DNA from: Proteromonas lacertae
Taxonomy: Eukaryota; Sar; Bigyra; Opalinata; Proteromonadidae
Assembly: GCA_002245135.1 (NCBI GenBank)
Contig: NGBS01001165.1
Location: forward strand, 62,001-126,000
Direction: 5' to 3'
DNA: 64,000 bases
How positions within the stretch are numbered: position 1 is the first letter of the stretch; every line of letters starts with the position of its first letter. The notes below the pieces were generated by a model. That model worked only from the letters and a program-made list of their open reading frames with translations. It was not told the DNA's origin and searched no databases. Shown piece by piece: positions 10,488-24,162 of the stretch. A program made the translations under genes and the position numbers.

Positions 10488-11675
10488 TTGATGAATTACT
10501 ATATTATCTGTGTTTTATTGTTTAATATATTGTTTTTTATTTCAATACTGTACCTTTATAGATATAGTCGAAACCCTAAATCACTCAATAATGTTGTGAT
10601 TTCAAAACCGTCAAAGAATTTCACTCCTTATGTAGTTGATAAACCTCCTCTTTTGCATATATTCAGCAATAATACTTTTATGGTATATAGAGCCATACAG
10701 GATATTAGATATGGCAATATTAAAATACTATGTGGAATTTATGAGAATTATACAGACCCATTAGTAGTAAAAGTGAATAATATACAAGTAAATTATGAAA
10801 TTAAGTATCTTGGGTTGTTAATTAAGTATAATGCTGATTTTCCTCTTAAATATGCAAATATAATCATTCCTAATAGTAACAATGTACATTTAATTACAGT
10901 GAATGGCGAAATAATAGATTACACACCAGTTGAAAGAATAGAATATAAATATGAATTTACCCTCTGTATAAACACAATTAGAAACAAGTTTACAGCTAAA
11001 AGTCTATTAAATCAAACACTAAGTATATATCAAAAGGAAGGAGTTTCACATGTAATTATATATTATGGAGATATCTCAAAGGAAGTATATGATGTGTTAG
11101 ATAAATATGTGAAAAGTGGATTTTTGGAGATTTTTTATTGGCCAGAATTAGATATATTATCATATATAAGAAATTACGGTCAAATAGTGAAATTGAATGA
11201 TTGTTTATATAGAAGCTATTACAATAGTAAATACATTATAAATAGTGATATAGATGAGATTATTATGCCAAAGAAATACTATACTTTGAAGAAATTAATA
11301 AATTATTATACTCAAACAAAACCTAACTGCAAAATGTTTTATTTCATGAATAAAATATTTCCAATAAGCAATGAGATTGATTATACAGAAAAGAAATACA
11401 GATCTGTTTATAAAAATTTAATTCCAATCGTGGATATTAATTTATTCAAATATAGAATGGCATGTAATCCTATTTTTGAAAGTCATAAGTATATTGTTAA
11501 CACTAATGAAGTGATATGTCTTCGTGTACATGAAACAGTTGGGATTAATGAAGAAGAAAAGTGTATTATTAAAGCAAAAGATGGTTATTCTCGGCATACA
11601 AGGAAATTGTTAGAATATCATCGAACTAGATGTGGTAAAAAAGCACCAGACAACACAATTTTGAAATATTATTAA
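10488..11675 (+). CDS. GT92-family (DUF23) glycosyltransferase, type II membrane protein
   Basis: One uninterrupted exon of 395 residues, unusual here. The N-terminus (residues 5-24, YIICVLLFNILFFISILYLY) is a signal anchor, giving Golgi-type topology with a lumenal catalytic domain. The GT92 layout is clear: FTLCINTIRNKF, then a helix-strand pair SHVIIYYGDIS, the strand FLEIFYWPEL, a Tyr-rich helix, and the DxD-like NSDIDEII that coordinates the nucleotide sugar. C-terminal CLRVHETVG carries the conserved His. The family transfers galactose or related sugars to N-glycans in animals; acceptor and donor here are unknown. It starts 81 bp after the PFKFB stop, with no obvious functional link. 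Confidence 0.75.
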   Translation: MMNYYIICVLLFNILFFISILYLYRYSRNPKSLNNVVISKPSKNFTPYVVDKPPLLHIFSNNTFMVYRAIQDIRYGNIKILCGIYENYTDPLVVKVNNIQVNYEIKYLGLLIKYNADFPLKYANIIIPNSNNVHLITVNGEIIDYTPVERIEYKYEFTLCINTIRNKFTAKSLLNQTLSIYQKEGVSHVIIYYGDISKEVYDVLDKYVKSGFLEIFYWPELDILSYIRNYGQIVKLNDCLYRSYYNSKYIINSDIDEIIMPKKYYTLKKLINYYTQTKPNCKMFYFMNKIFPISNEIDYTEKKYRSVYKNLIPIVDINLFKYRMACNPIFESHKYIVNTNEVICLRVHETVGINEEEKCIIKAKDGYSRHTRKLLEYHRTRCGKKAPDNTILKYY

Positions 11676-11781
11676 TTTAAGTCTGTTTTATAATTATACT
11701 TATGTCTAATAATGGTTTAAAAAGAAATAACTGAAATGATAAAACGATTAAATATTTTGAGACATCAAACAAGTTTGAGAA

Positions 11782-14700
11782 ATGTTTTGCTTAAAATCTT
11801 TCGTAGATGATGTTTTATCCTCAATATTACCATCTGATACTGAAGTATTTAAGATAATTTATAATTATAGATAAAATACAAAGAAGAAAAGAGTGTAAGT
11901 GAAGTAGATTTGAGAATAGTACTTCGAAATGAAAGTAAAAAGTTAAAAATAATGGAGGTTGGTAATATAAAAGAAAAAATGCTTATGAAATTCCAAGAAT
12001 ATGTCCAGTTTTTCTCAAAATATTGTGATTCATTCACAACTACATTTCATTTAGATGTTTTCGGGGGTAATATTGTTGTGTTGGAACGGATATATTATGT
12101 AAGTGATTTAGAGGAGATAATTCATAATGAAACCTTATCGAGCAGTGATATGTGTAGAATGATGTGTAGATTGAGTGATATATTGATGATTATAAGTGAA
12201 TATGATATAACAGTTGGCCATTTAAAGAGTAGTAATATTATATATGATAATTATGGTGAAATAAAGCTATGTGATTTATTCTTAAATGTATTGAGAAAAG
12301 AAGAAATGAGAATATATGATGTGTGTTTTAAAAGCCCTGAAGAGTTGAATGGCTTAGAATGTGATGTGAGAAGTGTGATTTGGTCAATTGGTTGTATTTT
12401 ATATGAAATGATTTGTAAGAAATTACCTTTTGCTGAAGATGATAATGTGAATAAAACAGTTAATAATAATGTGAGATGTAAATACAGTTTAGATGCAAAA
12501 TGTGATGAAATGATGAAAGAAATGATAGAAAGAATATTAAAGGTGAAGAGTGAAGAAAGATTGAGTTTAAAAGAGTTGAGAAAAAAAATCATAAAAATGA
12601 GTGAAATACTGAGAGATAAAGAAGATAATTTAAAGATATGTGAAGAAAGAAAAGAAATGTTATATAAGAATGATAATGTAATTTGTAAACTTCCAATACT
12701 ATATCCACAAGATTATTATCTTCAAAGTGAAAAATGGATAGACATTCGGGATTGGATGATAGAATGTTACAATAACAAACCAAATGAAAGAATATTGTCA
12801 ATATTATTGATGATGAAGTTATACAAAGATGATAAAAGTATAAAAGATAAATTGAAATTTCAGATTCATCACCAATGTAAAAAAAGAAAAGAATATTGTT
12901 TAGATGAAAAGATATTTGAAATTGGAATTGGTTATGATAAAGAAAGAATAGAAGTTGATCAAAAGTGTTTTTGTGTGTGTGAAGAAGGATTAAAGTACAT
13001 GTTTAGAATATTAAAACTAATCAATCCAAAGAAACTTAAATTTTGTATATTTATAATCATTTTTATATATATAGGTGCTTATGTCACAGACGAATCGTTA
13101 TTCGCATCATGTTTTTCTATATTATCAAAATTAAAAGAATTAGATTTATCAAACTGTAATCTTTCTTCTTATTTCATTGAATCTTTTATTAAATCAGATA
13201 TAATGATGAAATTAAAGCATGTTTATCTTTATGGTATATATTATTAGTTTATTTATATTATTTTGGAATAGGCAATCCAGTTGGTCAAGAAGGTTTCAAA
13301 TTATTGCTACCATATTTACATTTATTAACCAATGTATATAATAATGAATTGATGTTAAGAGAAATGAATTTAAATGATGAATCAATGATATTATTATCCA
13401 AACGAATATATAAATATCCAAATATTGAGAGGATCGATATAGAAGGAAATAATAGCATTCACTCAAAAGGATTGAAAGCTTTATTCTTCAATTTTCCAAT
13501 TTCAAAAATGGAATTGGATATCAATCTAAGTTATAAAGAATTATTGATTGATAAAGATATTCCAGAGTTGGTCAAATATATAGTTTTTCCTTATTGTCCA
13601 TCCTTACATCTTTATGATTCAGAAATTGATGATGATTTCATAAAATCATTCATTATGTTAAGATTAAATGAGATGAAAAATATATATAGATTAGATTTGA
13701 GTAGTATGATTTGATATTTCTATTCTTTAGATAATAAACTAACATATAAAAGTGTAAAAATGCTGGTTAATAATTTACCTTCATTTTCAACACTTAGATA
13801 CCTTGAATTAGGTGGAAATGAAATAGGAGATGAAGGAATGAAGTTATTATCTCCACATTTACATTTATTGATTAGTCTTGATCGTCAAATGAGTTGTTCA
13901 AGTATAATTTATTTCTTTAATACTACATGTAATAGAAATGGGAATATCTTCAACTGGATTAAAGTATTTGATAGATTATATAAAGAATGATAATAATAAG
14001 ATTTGGCTTGATTTAAGCTATAATAATATAGATTTAAAAGGAATAGAATATTTGATTGAATGTATGAAACAAAAAGATGTTAAAAGATTGTTGATCCATA
14101 GTATAATTATGTTTTAATAAATATTTGTTTAATAGATAATCCTATTGGTAATAAAGGTCTCAGTTTATTGATGAATAATTCTAATATAATGAAAGGTCGC
14201 TATATAGTGAATTTGAGTAATATCTCAATTGATGATGAAAGTGTAGAATTATTTACAAATAATATGGAAATGTTCAGAAATTGTTATAGAATGTATCTAA
14301 ATGGGAATAATTTTAGTTTTAAAGGATTAAAAGCAATTTGGTCAAAAACATTAGAGCAGAAACAATACCCATTTATAGTAATGAAAAATCCTTCATGGAG
14401 TAATCAAGAATTGGAATATTATTTAAATTATTGTATAAAAAAGAAAAGATCTACATACGATTTATCAAGTATAATTTTTTAATATATAACGAAATAGATA
14501 TGAATATCAACGATTCTCACATTCCATTAATTAAACAGATTGATTATGAAAACCTTGACTTATCTAATAATAGAATTAGTTATAAAGGTTTGAAAGAATT
14601 AACAGAGTCATTTCCACAAGATACAAATAGAATTTCAGTGTTTAATAATCCAATTGGAGATGATGGTGTTGAATTAATATGTAAAAATTTAGAACTATAT

Positions 14701-15072
14701 GATGATGATTATTCGTTGAATATTTCAAGTATCTTATAAATATAACATGATTATAATAATATATGAATAGATATTGGAATGAGTAAGAAAGGGCTAGAAA
14801 TGTTAATTATTAGATTAAAAGATTATAAACCATTCAAATGGTTAGATATATCAGGAAATTTATTAGATGAAGAAGAATTGAAATTAATGAAAGAAAACAA
14901 AGAACTTTTTAGATATATTAATACATTAACAATAACAGTAAAAGAGAATATAAATAAATCAGAATTGAAATCATTTTTAAAGACAGTTTCAATAATTAAA
15001 ACAATCAAATTGAATGGAATTTCTAAAAAAGAAAAGAAAGAATTATGTAAAGATGTTTATAATGTTATATAA
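11782..15072 (+). CDS. Pseudokinase fused to C-terminal leucine-rich repeats
   Basis: Nine exons (11782-11844, 11871-13044, 13075-13233, 13272-13703, 13731-13901, 13936-14100, 14136-14469, 14499-14728, 14771-15072) sum exactly to 1,009 codons plus TAA. Residues about 30-270 have a kinase fold: the C-lobe reads VGHLKSSNIIYD at the HRD loop and KLCDLFL at DFG, then SPEEL for APE and VRSVIWSIGCILYEM for helix F. Both catalytic aspartate contexts are changed (HRD to VGH; DFG to DLF), so catalysis is unlikely. A charged linker follows, then ribonuclease-inhibitor-like LRRs from about residue 412 to the end (LKELDLSNCNLSS, LRYLELGGNEIGDEGMKLL, NLDLSNNRISYKGLKEL). No signal peptide or membrane segment is seen, so a cytosolic scaffold or sensor is likely. 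The introns in the LRR part are regularly placed; see findings. Confidence 0.78.
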
Positions 15073-15118
15073 ATATGATTATAGATATAATTAAAACTAA
15101 AAATATATATCTTATTTT

Positions 15119-16181
15119 CTATTCATTATCTAACAAAGGATTATCTATATCATTTTCATTTCTATTAGTATTTCTCTCATCATTCTTACTGCATATAAAT
15201 CCAACAAAACATGATTTTATAGACAGTAATAGAAAAGCACAATAAGTTGTTGCTGCTGAATATACAAATATTTCACTACATAATATCATACAAATCTTAT
15301 AAATACTTTAGTAATATAATTTCTATTGAACTATTATCAGCTCCATATCCACAATACTATAAAATAATACTGATTGAAAATACCAAATAAAACTGTATAA
15401 TGAAATTTAGGAACAAGAAAGCAGTTATGGTTTGTCTTTCTTCACTTTGTTGAAATCCATAATCACCATCAATCATTACTCTTATGAATTGAGAGGAAAC
15501 AATTGAAGAAATAATTATTGGTATTAATAATGTGATAATACTACATACACAACTATTCTTTCTACATTTAAACTATTCAATAAAAATAAATTCAATAGTA
15601 TATAAATATATATATATATATATACAGGTACAAGCATACAACATATGAATACACATATATAAAATGTAGAAAATGATATAAAGTATGTGGGGAAATATAA
15701 TATATGAAAATAACCAGTTATAAATGCTGTTACAATAAAATATAAAGGATGCTATTTATGTATATAATAAAATAGTGATATAATACGAAGAATAAAGATA
15801 TAAACAATATTCTATTAAGCATAGGGTATACATCTCTTATCTGTTCAGGATTTATACGATAAATATCATGATTAAAGTAAATCACAAACAATGTGAATGA
15901 AAATAGAACATAAAACAATGATACAATAATTACAACATTTAATTTACTAGATATCCAATATTGAAGATAATCATTGTAACTACAATATAATACTTGAAAT
16001 ACAAGAAAATTAAATTAAACAGCGTCAATAAAATCAAATCAAAACTTACTAGAAGCAGGGTTAACTTTGAATATTTCATATCTGTTGTTCTTTGCTCTAA
16101 AACCGTTCTTAGTACAAATATATCTCTATATGCATTTTCTAAATCCTGTATTCCCATATTCTGCAACTGAATCAACTCCAT
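15119..16181 (-). CDS. Multi-pass membrane protein, tandem family copy A
   Basis: Six exons (16181-16003, 15979-15787, 15751-15626, 15572-15384, 15356-15307, 15275-15119) separated by introns of 23-53 nt sum exactly to 297 codons plus TAG. After a roughly 47-residue hydrophilic N-terminus (MELIQLQNMGIQDLENAYRD) there are about seven hydrophobic segments, beginning LLLVSFDLILLTLFNLIFF and LNVVIIVSLFYVLFSFTLFV. A signature stretch FQQSEERQTITAFLFLN leads to FYLYCGYGADNSS before the last segment. The tail is acidic and Asn-rich. No known family was recognised; a seven-pass receptor or a transporter is possible. It is homologous to the next two genes, with the exon boundaries in corresponding places, so the three arose by tandem duplication. 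Confidence 0.7.
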
Positions 16182-16273
16182 TTTGTATTTTTATTTTTCT
16201 CACATCAAACTATTAACAAGCCCAATTTTTAGTCATTCAATAGAATTATAAAAATGTTTAGATTATTATTATA

Positions 16274-17317
16274 TTACTGATTTTCTTCATTTTCTTCTCG
16301 CAACAATGCTGCATCCAAATCATCATAATAAAAATCATCTTCTAAATCAATTATATTGTCTGTTGATGAAGAAGGACAGCAATCATGTATAAAACTATAC
16401 ATTGTGTATATTATAAACAATGTATAAATTATTGGGGATAAATATATCAAAAGCTCACTATTAATATATAAAAATACAAAAAATTATACTTTGAAATACA
16501 AATGACTAACGAACTATTTTCAGCTTCAAATCCTACATACAAATAAAACAAAATCATAGAATTTATAAACACAATTGCTATAACTGTTCCTCTTTCTGTT
16601 GTGGATTGAAATGCATAATTCAATTCAGACATTTCTCCCATAAATACAATAGTCAAAGCAAATGCTAAAATGATTGGAATAATTACCAAACATTTAATGC
16701 AATTACTGTTAGTATCATTGATGCTTATTCTCTTTTTAGCCTAACAAAATATAGTACTAATTATATACCGGTACAATCACACAATAAATGAACAAACATA
16801 AATAAAAAATTGAGAAATAAAGTAGATATATTGAAATATACATACTGTTTGTATGTATAGTGATTAATGAAGTATGAAAATAGAACAAAGGATGCTAAAC
16901 ATAATGATAATACAATTTATACTAGAATGATTGATACTCTTAGCACTTTATAAAGCATGGTATAACCTTTAATTGGATCTGAATTTAGTTGAATCATAAA
17001 TGGTTTATAGCATTTTGTATATACCAGAATTGCAAAAAGCACATAGAGTGTAATGACTGATATTAGGATGTATATTCTCTTCGATATCCATGCTTTAATG
17101 TCATTATCAAAACTATTGAATGATATATTGAATAATACAACACAAATAAATTGCAAATTGTCATTGAAGCATTATCAAAAAACAGTAATACCAGCAAAGG
17201 AAGTGTATTTGAAATATTAGAAATTTGAGTTGTTAAAGTTAGACTTAGTTGTCTAAGTTCTGTATACTGCCGTTCTAAATCTTCTAATGATATATGATTC
17301 CTATTTTCCTCAGTCAT
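16274..17317 (-). CDS. Multi-pass membrane protein, tandem family copy B
   Basis: Five exons (17317-17142, 17112-16923, 16894-16769, 16740-16490, 16457-16274) sum exactly to 308 codons plus TAA. The start MTEENRNHISLEDLERQY has the same short helical N-terminus as copy A. Matching segments include LVLLFFDNASMTICNLFVF, HPLFYFHTSL (A: HPLYFIVTAF) and FQSTTERGTVIAIVFIN then FYLYVGFEAENSS. The third exon is 126 nt in both A and B. Copy B lacks the intron that copy A has inside the FYLY segment. The C-terminal tail is strongly acidic (DLEDDFYYDDLDAALL). Its function is unknown; it lies 92 bp upstream of copy A on the same strand. Confidence 0.7.
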
Positions 17318-17406
17318 TAAACAGAAAAATCAAAAGAAAAATATCAAGCAATTCAAATCAAATTTCAGTCACACCATAGTTAAAAATAAAAGAAATTTAA
17401 ATTAAA

Positions 17407-18428
17407 CTATTCTACATAGGTTACTGGAGCTACAGAAAATCTAGATTTACATAATTTGTATAAAGGATGAATTGTCAACTCAAACAAGAACTGCAATAAC
17501 ATCAACAAAATTGAAACAGCTACAATTGCTATCTTAGCTGGAATAAAAAAAATCATTATACTATGATACAAATAGATTATATTATATATATACTTATTGT
17601 GTAATAAAAAGGTTGATCTGTCTGTTCCACCTATATTATATCCAACAATATAAAAGGACAAAAAAATTGAAATAACTTTCTCTTCATTCTTACCATCACA
17701 TAAAACTATCTCTATAGTAACAGCAGTTGATATTATTATTATCACAGAGAGAATAATATACAGAGTTTTTAATACAAAATACTTCTTTAGATTCTATAAT
17801 ATTTATATAAATAAATATATAAATATATACTGACAAATAATATACAACAAGAAGTAAATAATAAACTGCTAATGTAGTCAAAATTGTAGTAAAGAATAGA
17901 GTGTGGAAATATCCTGTAATAACAGCTGAAGTAATATAAAACAACGGTTTCTAGAATAGAGAATATAAACTATTAAAAATACCATTACAAAACATATTTG
18001 AAATGACTTTATTACTACACATAGAAGTAGATAACTATCTAAATAACTATGCTCTATGTTACCAGTTCTTATCATCACTATTTTATGGTAAATTTCTAGA
18101 TAAATTAATGACACTGTAGTAAAAAACAAGTAAATCAGTGGAATCAATATAACAACAAAGTTATTATCAAATATCCATCCAGTACAACTCTTATCATAAC
18201 TAATATTATATATAATAAATTCTTATACTAAAATATAAAATTATAAAATGCAGCTGATGAAATATCTATAAACAGTAGGACTGCAGACAGAAGTCTGTAC
18301 TTTCTATCTTTAATAAGAAACTCCAGATTCCACCTATTAATCGACCCATTAATACTTTCAACCTCTAACTCATGTATTGTGTGATGTTGTGGTATCTCAT
18401 TTGTACTTATAAAAAGACTGTTTGACAT
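17407..18428 (-). CDS. Multi-pass membrane protein, tandem family copy C (most diverged)
   Basis: Five exons (18428-18229, 18199-17971, 17950-17831, 17793-17594, 17560-17407) sum exactly to 300 codons plus TAG. The second intron is only 20 nt. The first hydrophobic segment AVLLFIDISSAAFYNFIF aligns with copies A and B, and KPLFYITSAVITGYFHTLFF aligns with A's HPLYFIVTAFITGYFHILYF. The roughly 55-residue N-terminus is Asn/Ile/Glu-rich, without a cleavable signal. The tail RFSVAPVTYVE is not acidic, unlike A and B. The same uncertainty about function applies. It is the most upstream of the three and starts 168 bp from the RRP5 3' end. Confidence 0.68.
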
Positions 18429-18596
18429 ATAAAAATAAATAACAATAATAAATGAAACGAATATTTTTCATTCAATTTTGGAATGGATGAAAAACAACAT
18501 AAACAATAATTAATACAACTATAATAATGAGTTATTAGAATTAATATTTATTTTTTTTTATTATAATTTTTTGAATAATAATTAACAACAACGAAT

Positions 18597-21500
18597 TCAA
18601 TCAGAATCACTATTATCTTTGCTGATCTTACTGGTATATTGACGAACTAATTCCTCAACATTAGCATAACGAGAAGGCTATTAATAATATATATATCAAA
18701 TATACATCTTCTTCTTTATGTTCAGCTTCAAACTGTAAATATTTAGTAAATAATATTTTCATATTTCTATTAGAGAATTTCAATGATACAGCTCTTTCAA
18801 ACAATCTCCTTGCATCTTCATCATTTCCTGACTTTATTTCCCATTCAATTAACAAATTCCAAGTCTCCCATCTCTTTGGATCAAATTGAATCACATTCTA
18901 TAATAATTATAATAATAATATTCTTATACTTCTCCTAAATCTCTTGCTCTATCATACTCTCTTTCAGTATATAAGAATTTCACACATGGTAATAATAGTT
19001 TTACTGTCTTTGCCTTATTCAACATCTTTAATGCTTGTGTCATGATTAATTTTGCATTTTCAAAGTCTTTCACTCTGTATTTCAAGCAGATGTAAGATTG
19101 CCATAATTTTGTACTATCTCTTTCTTTCTTGATTGCTTTCTTGACAATTTCTTCAGCTTTTTCATACTTCTCATCTTCAGTATATAGTTCAATTAAATGT
19201 AAATATATTCTCTATATATATGTAAATAAATATATAAATTATAATACCTTTGAATAGGATTGTTGAATTGCATTATTCACTACTTTTTCTAGTGTTTCAT
19301 TATTACCATATTTAAACTCCAAATTGATATATCCAATCCAAATATTGAACTTTTCTTCTTCTTCACGATAATAGATGGTTTTTAATGCTCTATCGAATAA
19401 TTCTCTTGCTTTGTCAAATTCAGTTAAGTTTATGTAATATAAAGCATATTGTAACCAAACATAGGATGAATTTGGAGTTGCTACAATCTATATTACATTT
19501 ATATAATATATTAAAATATACCAATTTTTCAAAATCATCTTCATTCTGAGGTTTAAGTGATGATTCTAAATTATTATTTTCAATTTCAGAAATCTTTACT
19601 TCATGTTGTCTATTCTTTATTTGACTATTTATAATAATAATAAAAACAAATAATATATATAGATATATATACGTCTTTCTACTGGAATGCTTCTTTGTTC
19701 CACCTTCTTCTTCATTTTCACTTTCTTCATCACTTTCTTCACTACTACTTCCTTCATTCTCTACTTCCATACCAACACTACCACTTACCTTATTATTGTT
19801 CTTTCAATATTTCATTATTATTGAATAAAGTATTACTCCATAAATCTAACTCCATTGTATTTGATGTAGCTTTATTCAATCCAAATTCTTCAATTGCTTT
19901 TTCTTCTTCATCTGATTCATCATCTGACTTATTTGATTCTCCCATTATTCCATTATCTTCTTCACTTTCACTTTCTTCTTCATCACTCTCTGAATCATTT
20001 GTGTTATTTACTAATACAATATCTTCAATATTTAGTGATTCAAACTTAGAGTGTTTCATTGATACTGATATTCTTTTCTTTGCTGGATCTAATCCAATGA
20101 TTATTACTCTTACTTTATCACCAACATGATATAATGTGTTAATGTCAGATTCAGTAACAGTATCCTATTAAAATAATAAACAATAATAATATTTACATCA
20201 GATATTTGAGAAATATGACATAAACAATCCAAAGTTGAATTATCTAATCTTAAGAACAAACCAAATGGTTTGACTTGACGAACTATTGCACTATAACAAT
20301 GATCAATTTCTAAGTTATCAAACTGTAAACGATCTTTTGGATCAATCACATCTGATGGTTTTAATGATAATTGAACTTTATCTGGTTGACTGATTGATAA
20401 TATCTTACCAACAACCAACATTCCAGGTGGAAAGTCTTTTTCACAATCTTTTACATAAATATCATGTAAATTCTTTAACATGACATGACCAATAACAGTT
20501 GGTGTAATTCTATATACAAAAACATAATAATAATAATAATAATAAATACTGTACAAATGTTCCTTTCTTTGTAGTTGCTTCAATAAATCCATGAATCAAA
20601 TCATTTACATTCAATGACTTACCTTCATTCTTAATATTCTCAATTATAGTGTCAATACTGTCTTTACTGCTTATTATTGATTGTCTTGAAGATAATATAT
20701 ATTTATCACTATTCTCATCTTTACCAATAATTCTTGCTTTAATAAAGGTGTTATTATGATAATTCTTAAATGGAAATGAGTTGAAGTGTTCAGGTTCAGT
20801 CACATTAATACAAGATAATACACCATAAATACCATGTCCTATTAAAATATTAACTTTTGGAGAATGAGATAAGTCATTTTTATCAATAATATTTCCATAT
20901 ATAACATCACCAATTTCGATTGTTTCACTCTTTGGCTTTTCTAAGAATGACAAATATAATTTCTTCTTGATTCTTTCACAAGATAAGACTCTACACATCA
21001 TTATTTGGCCAATTCTATTTTAATAAATAAATTTAGAAAATATAAAAAAATAAATACGAAAAATTATGTAATAAATCCATATTAATATCAACATTATATG
21101 AACATTCTTGTGGTATAACAATTCCATAGATTGTTGGTGATAAACATATCATTATTTCATGTGTTTTAATATCAACAATTATTCCTTTGTATACTTCATC
21201 TTCTTGTAGATTTTCCCATGTTAAGATTCCTTCATTATCATTTTCTTCATCTTCATTGATAGTCATTTCATTATGCATTTTACATTCTACGAAGGTACTT
21301 TCTCCTACTTTCTTTACATTTAATACTCTAATAAAAACAAATAAATTAAATTATTATATATATATACTTTACAGTGATAATATCATCTTCACTATAATTT
21401 TCGAATGGATGTTGATTCTGGATTGACCTAGAATTAATAAACTGACTGATATGAATTCGAGCTTTTATTTGATAGTTATTAAAATCAACAAAAGCAATAT

Positions 21501-24131
21501 TCATCTATATTTCATAATATATAATTTATAATAAATAACTATACATGTTGTGGGTATAATGCCACAATTTTGGCTTTATAAATTTCCCCAATTTCAATTG
21601 TTCTAGAAGGTAACATTGGTCTAGATTTCTCCATACTGTAAACTCTCTTTCTCTTCTTTGGATTAATATAATTATTTTCCTTCATAAAATCAGATTCAAT
21701 TGTACTTACCAACAGCAATGGTTTAACATTTTTCATTTCATTCAATATAATCACTGGAACAGTTGAACCAATTTCAACATTGTTATACTTTGAATGAAGT
21801 ATATTGTATTCAACTAATGATGTGATAGTAAACATATTATTAAAAGATGGTAAAGATAATAGCATTGTATCATCATCTCTTTTATGTAAAACAATTCCAT
21901 TTACACTTTCTTTATTATTGATAGTCTTTTGTAATACTTTATTATTACTTATTTTATAATCTTTATCTTTATTATTCTCTACAAATTCTTTTCTTAATGT
22001 AACATATACTACTTGGTTCACATTATCTATATCTAAAACACAACAATCTATTTTATGTCCGATTTCTACAGCTACATCATGATTATGATAAGGTTTTAAG
22101 GCTAAACCAGTCACATTTTCACCCAAGTTCAATATAATACCATATTCTTTATTATAAATCACTGTTCCTTGAATAATACTGCCAATTGGATAATTCTTAT
22201 AGTTAATCAAAGAATCTTCAGAGTTTTTGTTATTTAATAATAACATCTTCTCTTTCAACATTGAATTGATATATTCTCCATGAGTTGTACCAGCTAACTT
22301 TGATAGTTTCAAACTCAATAACAATTTCTTATTTTCACTGTCTATTTCTAATACAGAACACATTACAGTTTGGAATAATTCATAATAGTCATTAATATTC
22401 TTAACATAAAAGTCATTCAATTCACTTTTCAATACCAAACCATGAACATTTCCACCAAAGTGTACAATGACTCCAAAATCTTCAATTTTGTAAATATAAC
22501 CACATAATATATTACCAACACTGATTGATGATAAATTGGTAGGGAAAAATGTAGTTGGTGGTGGTGATAATAATAGTGGTTTCATAGTAGCCAAAATAGT
22601 ACAATCTATAACAACAATAATAATTGAAATAATATATATATACTTGATGGATGTTTGGATAAATAAGTTACTGGCATTATATTGATAGTTTCACCTATTT
22701 TATTTTGATAATAATCATAGAATAATTGATAGTGTTGATTATGATCTGAAAAATGCTCCATCTATGAAATGATATATATATATATATATACTGCAATAAA
22801 GCATTTACATATCTTATTATATATTGCAATTAATCCTTTTGGTTCTTCTATTACTGATTCAATTGTTACTGTATAAACACTACCTAATGACAATTGAATT
22901 ACTTTACCATTCTTCTTATCTAATGCCAATATTAATCTCTTTTTGGATGGATCAACATCAACAACTGAAACTAATAAGATTTGACCTTTATTAAATACAC
23001 TTTCTGGAACACTTATACCACTATAATAAAAATAATAAGAAAAATATATATGTATATATACTTTAACTTCATAACAGATTGTGGGATTAATCCCTTTATA
23101 TTATTATAGAATCTTACCAACATTCCTGCCTTATTAAACTCACTAACAACACCATGAGATTGATCTCCTTGTTTAATTGAATCAAATGATGTAATATGTG
23201 AATATTTTGAATGAATTAATGTCTTTTTATTGGTTAATATTACTACATGTTTGACTGGATCAATATTGAAGACTTTAACTTTTAATTTTTGACCAATTTT
23301 GAAAAATGAAGATGGATTTGAGACTGTTGGTAAATCAGTCATATGACTATTTGGAATTAATCCATTCAACTATTTACAAATTATTAATAATAAATATAAT
23401 GATAAATATACATGTGGTGCAATTGAACATAATAATCCTTTTTTACTTATCTTAATAACAGAAACAGTCAATGGCATATCACATGTTAAGTTGTTTATTG
23501 ACAATATCTTTGAATCAATTAATGATGGTGCTAATGTGACTTGAATTAATCCATCAAATTGATTATATCCAATGATTCTACATCGATATTCTAATCCCAT
23601 TTCTACAGCTTTTTCCATCTTTGAGACTGGAGTGTCTGATACATTTGTTCTTTTACAATAACCATATATAACTTTACTATCCTTTCCCTCTTCATCATCA
23701 TCATCATTATCCTCTTTTTCTTCTTCCTCTCCTCTTCTTCTTCCATAGCTGATGAATTTTGTTTTGTTATTTCCATTTAAACTCAATATACAACCCATAT
23801 ATGAATCAATCAATTCAACTCTCGCTTTCTCAATTACAGTACCGAATTCTAACTCATGTTTATATGGTTTTAATAAACGAATATGTTTTCTTAATGACAC
23901 AAATAATAAATGTTCACTATGATCTACATAAATAATTCGAACTTTATAAGTTTCATCAGGTTTAATGATCTCTAATTCATGTGGATTTAATGATAATGCG
24001 TGGAAATAATGTACTTTACCTACATGATTACCTGGTAGATTGAGTGTAATGATATTATCTTTAACACTTAATACTGTAGCAATGAATTTAAAGGATGGAT
24101 ATAGATTTTGATAAGTTATTATTGTTTCTAT

Positions 24132-24162
<31 letters not shown>

